Source: Geobacteraceae bacterium (GTDB lineage: Bacteria > Desulfobacterota > Desulfuromonadia > Geobacterales > Geobacteraceae). Taken from it: a DNA stretch of 38,672 bases. The notes beneath the pieces are model-generated. The model saw only the letters and a program-made list of their open reading frames with translations. It made no database searches and was not told the origin of the DNA. Within the stretch, counting starts at the first letter, position 1. Every line of letters starts with the position of its first letter. A program made the position numbers and the translations under genes. Shown here piece after piece: positions 33,491-38,672 of the stretch. Location: assembly GCA_028683555.1 (NCBI GenBank), contig JAQUHN010000012.1:1-38672 (forward strand), in the 5' to 3' direction.

Positions 33491-33916
33491 ATGGAGAATG
33501 CTGAAGAGAATGAACAGAATGCCGAAATCCGTCACCCGACATGCCCTTTCTGTTTTTTTCATGAATCAGGTGTCATTGCCGCCAACGATTTTGCCGTGGC
33601 CGTTCCCGATGCTTTCCCGGTTTCCCCCGGGCACACACTCATTATCCCGAAACGTCATTTTGCCTCGCTTTTTGATGCCACTGAGGATGAAAAAACGGCG
33701 CTCATGGTTCTGCTTGCCGAGATACGCGAGAGGTTACGGCAGGAGCGGAATGCCGAAGGGTTCAATATCGGCATCAATGACGGTGCTGTTGCCGGACAGA
33801 CGGTGTTCCACCTCCATATCCACTTGATACCCCGCTATCGGGGCGACTGCCCGGATCCACGCGGCGGCGTGCGGAAGTTGTTTCCCGACCAGGCTCCCTA
33901 CTGGAAAAACCGCTAA
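33491..33916 (+). CDS. HIT family protein
   Basis: A 141-aa histidine-triad nucleotide hydrolase/transferase. The catalytic motif HLHIHLIPR near residues 109-117 and the SPGHTLIIPKRHFASLFD block define the family. The N-terminal CPFC with a following His suggests a small zinc site, as in many HIT proteins with a CxxC start. Members hydrolyse dinucleoside polyphosphates or AMP-linked adducts in the cytoplasm. ATG 33491 lies after AAAGGGGTACCC. A short hairpin terminator follows at 33981. Confidence 0.93.
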   Translation: MENAEENEQNAEIRHPTCPFCFFHESGVIAANDFAVAVPDAFPVSPGHTLIIPKRHFASLFDATEDEKTALMVLLAEIRERLRQERNAEGFNIGINDGAVAGQTVFHLHIHLIPRYRGDCPDPRGGVRKLFPDQAPYWKNR

Positions 33917-33980
33917 GGGAAGAGTACTGGGTGTTTCCTGCGGTTGCTAGCGTTTTTTGTATACCGCTTCTAGTGTCTCG

Positions 33981-34004
33981 TGCGGCTAGTTCGCCGCATT
34001 ATTT
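33981..34004 (+). terminator. Likely intrinsic terminator after the HIT gene
   Basis: TGCGGC-TAGTTC-GCCGCA forms a 6-bp stem with a six-base loop followed by TTATTT, 64 bp beyond the HIT stop codon. Confidence 0.5.
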
Positions 34005-34042
34005 CAGTGGAGTTTTGGCTCCTGGCATGGAGATGACATCCC

Positions 34043-34786
34043 TTGATTAAACAGCTACTGCTGATTGTTGTTCTGATATGTGCTTTCGCCGGTTGCCAAA
34101 GGGACGCAACTGATCAGGCGGTGACGTCCCGCACTTTACTGATCACGCCTGCGCCACCGTCCACTGACCCGACTATTCAGCAGGAAGATGACCGCTTTTT
34201 CAGCAGGTCATTCCGCAGCATCGGGGAAACCATCTGGTATCGCGGTGAACGCCCCTTGTTCATCAGGCTCTACGCAAAAGCTGGCGGAACGTGCCACGCC
34301 TGCAGTGTGGAGATTGGAGGGTATCTTGCCGAGTATGATGCTGTCCGACGGCAGTGGCAGGTTATGGTAAGCTCGTTCCATATTGCCGAAACCGGTTCCT
34401 ATGGAGAAGCTCCCGAAGTACATTTTCTGCAACTGGGTCCGGCGAACTACGGATTTCTCATGGCACCGTCCTATCTGGCTCAAGGGATACTGGTGCAGCG
34501 GATGCAGCTTTTTCTTGCTTCCCGGTCCGGGTTCAAAGAAATATTGGATGCACCGACCTGTTTTGATAATTCAGGCTTCTTTGCAGACGGCTCTCATTCC
34601 GGTTCTGTGCGGGTTGCTATCCATCAACTGGTCAATGCCGAAAAGGAACTCTATGATTTGCAGGTGAATGTTATTGCCAAGGGTGCCATTCCGGTAGATG
34701 ACGACTATGGCTTCAAGCAACTGTACGGAGATGCGAAAGAATTAAAGTTTGTGTTTAAAGGCGGTGTTTATCTGCCTGAAAAATAA
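34043..34786 (+). CDS. Lipoprotein of unknown function (247 aa)
   Basis: A TTG start at 34043, about ten bases after GGAG, gives a clean lipoprotein signal: IKQLLLIVVLICAFAGC, with lipobox AFAGC and Cys 18. The mature part is mixed alpha/beta with a C-A-C pair in GTCHACSVEIGGYLAEYD, a segment YGEAPEVHFLQLGPANYGFLM and a C-terminal KFVFKGGVYLPEK. No family is recognised. It appears monocistronic, between two hairpins. The cysteine pair and the LQLG region make an extracytoplasmic binding or enzyme-like domain plausible, but no function is claimed. Confidence 0.72.
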   Translation: MIKQLLLIVVLICAFAGCQRDATDQAVTSRTLLITPAPPSTDPTIQQEDDRFFSRSFRSIGETIWYRGERPLFIRLYAKAGGTCHACSVEIGGYLAEYDAVRRQWQVMVSSFHIAETGSYGEAPEVHFLQLGPANYGFLMAPSYLAQGILVQRMQLFLASRSGFKEILDAPTCFDNSGFFADGSHSGSVRVAIHQLVNAEKELYDLQVNVIAKGAIPVDDDYGFKQLYGDAKELKFVFKGGVYLPEK

Positions 34787-34858
34787 ATAGAATATTGGGG
34801 CGCAAGGTAGGCGGTTCCTGGAATCACCGGTAATCGTCCAGCATGCCTCACCTTAGGC

Positions 34859-34889
34859 AGATAAAGTGCCGGCTTTTGGCACTTTATCT
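34859..34889. terminator. Perfect 12-bp hairpin after the lipoprotein gene
   Basis: AGATAAAGTGCC (34859-34870) pairs completely with GGCACTTTATCT (34878-34889) around a seven-base loop, 73 bp after the lipoprotein stop. There is no T-tract, so it could instead be an operator or an RNA structure in the leader of the S1-domain gene. Confidence 0.4.
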
Positions 34890-35064
34890 CCGTGAGGATG
34901 AGCACGGTGATAAATTTTTCTGGCGTATCCGATGTCCGTTCATATAAACTGCTTGTCAGGGGTGAAAAGAACAGCGTTACCTTGCAACGAAGAGACTGCC
35001 TGATATATTTTGCAGGGACAAACGATGCGTTTCACGAGAAAAATTCACGTAAAAAGGAACAGCC

Positions 35065-36270
35065 ATGACAGACAAAGATGATCTGGAAATGACAAACGAA
35101 GAAGAGAGCTTTGCCGATCTGCTCGAGCAGAGTCTCAGCAGTCAGAGCGGGCGCCTGGAGCCGGGTCAGAAGGTAACGGCACAGGTTCTGAAAGTAGGCA
35201 ACGAATGGCTCCTTATCGATACCGGTCACAAGGGTGAAGGGGTGGTCGACCTGAAAGAGTTTACTGATCTTGATGGTTCGGTGACCGTTAAGGAAGGGGA
35301 TACTATCTCCGTATATTTTCTTTCATCACGACACGGTGAAATGCGATTTACCGCCAAAATCGGTGGCGGCTCGGCGGGCAGTGCCCAGCTGGAGCAAGCC
35401 TGGCAGGCGGGGGTTCCGGTTGAAGGCGTAGTGGAAAAGGAGATAAAAGGGGGGTTCGAGGTGAAACTTGCCGGAACGTCTCGCGCTTTCTGTCCCTATT
35501 CCCAAATGTCGCTCCGCCGTGTCGACAATCCGGAATCTCTCGTTGGAACCCGCCTGGATTTTCGGATCATCGATTATGCCGAAGGGGGGCGCAACATTGT
35601 CGTGTCTCGCCGGGTTCTGCTGGAAGAAGAGCAGCAAAGACTCAGGGAAGAAGCTCAGGCGGCAATCAGTGAAGGGATGACGGTTTCCGGTACGGTCACC
35701 TCAATCCGCGACTTCGGTGCTTTTGTAGACATCGGTGGTTTGGAAGGACTGCTGCCCATTTCCGAGATCGGCTGGAGCCGGGTGAAGGACGTGCGCGATG
35801 TGCTGAGTGAAGGCCAGCAGATCCAGGTGGTAATTAAAGTAATCGACCGGGAAAAAGATCGCATTTCGCTGAGTCTCAAGGATACCCTTGCCGACCCGTG
35901 GGACCAGGTGGCCCAGATGTTCCCGGAAGGTTCGTTTCACACTGGCAGCGTGGCACGATTGGCCGCCTTCGGTGCTTTCGTCACCCTGGCCGACGGTGTT
36001 GACGGCCTGATCCATATCTCCAAGCTCGGCTCCGGCAAGCGGATCAACCATCCGCGCGAGGTGCTGAAGGAAGGGGAGAGCGTGGAGGTTAAAATCGAGA
36101 GCGTCGACAGGGAAACCCGCCGGCTTTCCTTGTCCCTTGCCGGGCAGGCACGTGCTGCAGACGAGGAAGAAGCAACACTTACGCAGTTTCGCCAGGCAGC
36201 TGAAATTTCTTCCCCGGGTATGGGAACGCTTGGCGATTTGCTGCTGGCCAAGGCAAAGAAGAAAAAGTAA
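35065..36270 (+). CDS. RNA-binding protein with four S1 domains (ribosomal protein S1-like)
   Basis: A 401-aa cytoplasmic protein. Four S1 (OB-fold) repeats follow an acidic N-terminus: about residues 32-95, 110-185, 200-270 and 290-360. The third (VSGTVTSIRDFGAFVDIGGL) and fourth (ARLAAFGAFVTLADGVDGLI) carry the full nucleic-acid-binding pattern. The first two are more diverged (LIDTGHKGEGVVDLKEF), as in bacterial S1 domains that contact the ribosome. Ribosomal S1 of Gram-negatives has six repeats, so this is a shorter paralogue. The C-terminus ends in a lysine run. AGGAACAGCC precedes ATG 35065, and a strong terminator follows. Confidence 0.92.
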   Translation: MTDKDDLEMTNEEESFADLLEQSLSSQSGRLEPGQKVTAQVLKVGNEWLLIDTGHKGEGVVDLKEFTDLDGSVTVKEGDTISVYFLSSRHGEMRFTAKIGGGSAGSAQLEQAWQAGVPVEGVVEKEIKGGFEVKLAGTSRAFCPYSQMSLRRVDNPESLVGTRLDFRIIDYAEGGRNIVVSRRVLLEEEQQRLREEAQAAISEGMTVSGTVTSIRDFGAFVDIGGLEGLLPISEIGWSRVKDVRDVLSEGQQIQVVIKVIDREKDRISLSLKDTLADPWDQVAQMFPEGSFHTGSVARLAAFGAFVTLADGVDGLIHISKLGSGKRINHPREVLKEGESVEVKIESVDRETRRLSLSLAGQARAADEEEATLTQFRQAAEISSPGMGTLGDLLLAKAKKKK

Positions 36271-36312
36271 CAGCGGTTCGCTTGCTTTCGAACGCAACCG
36301 TCGTTAGATGAC

Positions 36313-36360
36313 AAAGGGGACGGACACCCGGTTTTATAAACGTGTCCGTCCCCTTTTTTT
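36313..36360 (+). terminator. Strong intrinsic terminator after the S1-domain gene
   Basis: AAAGGGGACGGACAC (36313-36327) pairs perfectly over 15 bp with GTGTCCGTCCCCTTT (36342-36356), followed by a T-run. The GGGGACGGACAC/GTGTCCGTCCCC core is also the type of palindrome found as REP sequences associated with RAYT transposases in many proteobacteria (family knowledge), so it may have arisen as a REP. Confidence 0.85.
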
Positions 36361-36412
36361 GCCAGGAAAATGTGCTGTGCTGCAGGCTGGCGGCAGAACG
36401 CCGACAGTAATG

Positions 36413-36853
36413 CTACTGGCAGCGCAGCAGCTTTTTGCCGTGCTCGAAGAGCACTTCCATCTTGTTTGGCGGGATGATGTTTTTTACGATGCCGAGGCCG
36501 AATGTTGGGTGATTGAGCAGTTCGTTTGCGCGGAATTTTCCATTCATGTCATAGGGGGTTGCCTGATCGACATTGACGGTTGAACAGAGCGCTTGCCACT
36601 CGTCCCGTTCGGACGCGGCAGTCTCCTTTTTTTGCTGGCGGGAAACGGTCTGCTTTTTCTGCGCAGAGGTGGTGGCTGCCGGTGTTTTCTTTTCCGTTTT
36701 TCCCCGGTAATTGTGGACTCCGTGACAGGTGTTGCATTCTACCCGGACAACCCGGTCTTCCACCATGGCAACAATGGTGTGATTGAGGATGGCGCGGCAG
36801 CGGGTACAAGCGGCTTCAATGATGTCTCCCGCGGAAAGTTTTTTGATTCGCAT
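36413..36853 (-). CDS. Zinc-ribbon protein with a C-terminal conserved 'hPTFGLGIVKNI' domain (146 aa)
   Basis: The start ATG 36853 (GGAG at proper spacing) replaces an earlier in-frame ATG without a site. A zinc ribbon is formed by C16-x2-C19 and C40-x2-C43, the latter followed by His. A Lys/Thr/Gln-rich linker (residues 50-85) joins it to a C-terminal block, NHPTFGLGIVKNIIPPNKMEVLFEHGKKLL, that resembles the SH3/Tudor-like fold of CarD-type or helicase-associated domains. No signal peptide is present, so the CxxCH is most likely a metal ligand and not a haem site. A nucleic-acid or RNA-polymerase-associated role is plausible but unproven. Confidence 0.75.
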   Translation of the reverse strand: MRIKKLSAGDIIEAACTRCRAILNHTIVAMVEDRVVRVECNTCHGVHNYRGKTEKKTPAATTSAQKKQTVSRQQKKETAASERDEWQALCSTVNVDQATPYDMNGKFRANELLNHPTFGLGIVKNIIPPNKMEVLFEHGKKLLRCQ

Positions 36854-37590
36854 GCATATTCTCCAGTGATTTTCAGTCTGGCCATGGATGTGTGCCGGCA
36901 ATTATTCTTTGTAACTTGTATTCATCCGAATACCCCTAATACTGTTGACCCAGACTGGGTTGGTGCTTTGCGGATAGACACTGTCTAAACTCTGGTTGAA
37001 CCGGTGGGTGATACGTTTAAACGCAGAAAGCCCCGGACGACCCGGGGCTTTCTGGCGAACAACGAGCGCTGTATCCAGATCCTGGTCACGTTTGCAGCAT
37101 GCAACCCATTCGGTTGCCCTGGTCAATAATTTTGAAAAGATTACAGTTGTCGAACCATTGTGCCGTGCCGTGTACCATGGATGTTTGTTCTCCCGGTCAC
37201 TTCCATAATTCAGTGCGGTTCCCTCCCGCAAATGTTTCGTGACATTACAGGTTTCGGCTGAGAATGTCAAATGCTAGAAGATACTCTGTAAGTGGATAAC
37301 CCTGCCGTGAGCCGAATTCCTTTGCTATCGTTTCTTTACCTTCCCACCTGATGTGCCTCATTCCTTTTTTACTTTGCAGAAGATAATTCTCCGTCAGCAT
37401 CCAAGCTCGTGGCTTGCTGTTACGAAACGGAAGATGTTTTGTGCTGTTGCTATAGGGAACTATCATTAAAAATATGGTGTGTATTTAGAAAAAGTAATAA
37501 ATTTGTCTTGAAAGTTTAGACAATATTCTATAGATGATAGTGCAGAAAATTGTTGGTATCCATCCGGAGGGTGAGGATGGACATCTAATT
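36854..37590. other. Long gene-poor region with hairpin and inverted repeat
   Basis: No convincing gene was found in 737 bp. It contains a 12-bp hairpin (37025-37053) and TTGTCT-9-AGACAA (37503-37523), an exact inverted repeat close to a TTGAAA/TATTCT-like region that could be the promoter of the Tad-type gene. A 73-codon minus-strand frame (37245-37466) has no ribosome binding site and no recognised family. Confidence 0.4.
37025..37053. terminator. GC-rich hairpin, possible terminator
   Basis: AGAAAGCCCCGG and CCGGGGCTTTCT form a perfect 12-bp stem around five bases. Both flanks are only moderately T-rich. No gene ends near it, so it may close an unannotated RNA or be a relic. Confidence 0.55.
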
Positions 37591-37768
37591 AGTTTTCATC
37601 CGGAAACGGTTCTTTTTCTCCCTGGCTGTGTCAATCCGCGGGCTTGCTTGTGCGGCGTACCTGGGTACTCCTCTGCGCAACTCCTCGATTTCCTTGCCAG
37701 GATAAAGAATCCCTCGTTTCCGAACTGAAAACCAATAGTTTCAAATCCGGGGTTTCCGGATGGAAACT
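37591..37768. mobile_element. MITE-like element, copy B (178 bp)
   Basis: Same length and orientation as copy A, with nine substitutions. The 17-bp ends AGTTTTCATCCGGAAAC and GTTTCCGGATGGAAACT are identical to those of copy A. The flanking bases are AATT on both sides (37587-37590 and 37769-37772), a second independent match for a 4-bp target duplication. A frame translating to a Cys/Pro-containing short peptide is open through most of it, but has no ribosome binding site. The right end is 26 bp before the start codon of the TadG-like gene. Confidence 0.78.
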
Positions 37769-37794
37769 AATTACATTATGGAAAAGGACTCAAC

Positions 37795-38672
37795 ATGAAC
37801 CAGAAGGGTATTGCTACTATCTATATATCGCTACTCCTGTTTGCCCTGGTGGGATTTGTCGCCCTGGTGATTGACCTCGGCTACATGTATGTAGCCAAAA
37901 CGCAGTTACAGAATGCCGCCGACGCGGCTTCCCTTGCCGCGGCTGCAACCCTTGACGGTTCATTTTCGTATGTTCAGTCGCAGGCACGAGCAGAGGGCCA
38001 GAAGTATGCCTCGTATAATAAATGCGCCGGTGAGCCGGTTTATATGGACCAGAATCCCAACAACAACGCCAAGGGGGATCTTGTCGTCGGCTATTGGGAC
38101 GGTTCGGCATTCTTACCGGTGCCGCCTTTGGGCAAAACCTGTAATGCGGTGAAGGCCGTGGCACTGAGAACCAGCCAGGCCGGAGAGGGTATTTCGTCCA
38201 ATAACAAACCGGTTTCCATTTTCTTCGGCAGAATATTCAATGTCGCTGCTTTGTCCGCCTCTGCATCGGCAATAGCGGTAAAACAGCCGGGATTATCCGT
38301 TGCGCCGTTGGTGCTTTGCCTGGAGTCGGCCAAAGTCGGTTCTGGCACCTTTTATCTCAACAAAAACCTGGATAGTGGTTCCGTATATGGAGCTGCCTGG
38401 ACGCTGTTTGATGACAAGGCAAGTGTCAACGCCGACGAAGTGAAGGCATATCTGAATAACTACGGCAATCCAATCAGTGATAAATGTGGCGGCTGTATCA
38501 CTACCAATAACGGTACTATGGCGATCAACGAGTTGGAGGATCTGTTCAGAAATCCGGGCTTTGACGCCAAACATAAAAATGTTTCAGGAGGGGTTGTCTC
38601 CGCCTGGCAGGTGGCGATTATCATCGTTGATGGCAATTGCAAGGGGGCCGGCAATGGCTGCCCGCCTTACAA
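37795..38672 (+). CDS. TadG-like pilus assembly protein, truncated by the right edge
   Basis: The gene starts at ATG 37795 (AAAAGGACTCAAC upstream) and is open to the end of the window, so 292 residues are visible. The N-terminus GIATIYISLLLFALVGFVAL is a single membrane anchor followed by DLGYMYVAKTQLQNAADAAS and an Ala-rich helix, the hallmark of TadE/TadG-type pseudopilin-like proteins of Flp pilus systems. The rest is periplasmic and contains paired cysteines (CGGC). The MITE-like copy B lies between any upstream promoter and this gene. Other tad genes would be expected beyond the edge. Confidence 0.88.
   Translation, partial: MNQKGIATIYISLLLFALVGFVALVIDLGYMYVAKTQLQNAADAASLAAAATLDGSFSYVQSQARAEGQKYASYNKCAGEPVYMDQNPNNNAKGDLVVGYWDGSAFLPVPPLGKTCNAVKAVALRTSQAGEGISSNNKPVSIFFGRIFNVAALSASASAIAVKQPGLSVAPLVLCLESAKVGSGTFYLNKNLDSGSVYGAAWTLFDDKASVNADEVKAYLNNYGNPISDKCGGCITTNNGTMAINELEDLFRNPGFDAKHKNVSGGVVSAWQVAIIIVDGNCKGAGNGCPPY

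Noticed and set aside
35029-35042. GTTTCACGAGAAAA, similar to parS (TGTTTCACGTGAAACA), 2 kb from parB
   Set aside because: At least two mismatches and broken symmetry; a chance match is likely. Worth revisiting only if exact parS copies occur elsewhere.
36722-36733. CxxCH as a c-type haem site in the 146-aa protein
   Set aside because: There is no signal peptide, and the motif is paired with a second CxxC in zinc-ribbon arrangement.
37245-37466. 73-codon minus-strand frame
   Set aside because: No ribosome binding site and no recognised family; possible gene remnant but not supportable.

Overview
The window looks like chromosomal DNA of an anaerobic, metal-reducing-type deltaproteobacterium, most likely Geobacterales (inference from gene content). 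The supporting genes are a tungsten/molybdenum-type aldehyde:ferredoxin oxidoreductase, an indolepyruvate:ferredoxin oxidoreductase operon with a phenylacetate-CoA ligase, an L-lactate permease, a ferredoxin-fused nitroreductase, a large Cache/PAS hybrid histidine kinase and a Tad-type pilus protein. There are no rRNA or tRNA genes, CRISPR arrays or intact insertion sequences.

Layout. 1-2.4 kb: start of an aldehyde oxidoreductase gene (leftward), preceded by a LuxR-type regulator with an autoinducer-domain fold; between them is a 20-bp palindrome very like a lux box. 2.8-5.3 kb: a small orphan gene, a gene-poor stretch and a two-gene ABC exporter, followed by a decayed copy of a dispersed repeat. 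5.3-9.8 kb: a rightward series of hotdog thioesterase, YgiN-like monooxygenase, ferredoxin-nitroreductase, MFS transporter and FAD oxidoreductase. 10-13.6 kb: a cluster around Cys-rich secreted peptides. On the right-going strand are a 60-aa peptide, a 134-aa protein with a knottin-like cysteine pattern and a GNAT acetyltransferase. Converging on them is a radical SAM/SPASM maturase whose stop codon overlaps the start of a 63-aa Cys-containing peptide. This is the best candidate here for an undescribed (RiPP-like) system.

14.2-19 kb: murB-yjdM, a DUF3617-type lipoprotein, lactate permease, an XRE regulator and a DUF6899-like protein. 19.2-23 kb: rhlE with a terminator-like hairpin right at the predicted transcription start, a spermidine-synthase-like methyltransferase, a small membrane protein and a secreted CARDB/IPT protein. 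23.1-28.2 kb (leftward): iorA-iorB-paaK, converting aryl pyruvates and aryl acids to aryl-CoA, and a secreted helical protein. 28.7-36.9 kb: hybrid sensor kinase, orphan ParB, HIT protein, lipoprotein, four-S1-domain RNA-binding protein and a zinc-ribbon protein. 37.8 kb to the end: a truncated TadG-like pilus gene.

Two 178-bp repeats (26836-27013 and 37591-37768), about 95% identical, with 17-bp terminal inverted repeats and apparent 4-bp target duplications, look like MITEs. Both lie directly in front of a start codon (iorA and the TadG-like gene). A third, degenerate relative begins on the stop codon of the ABC permease.
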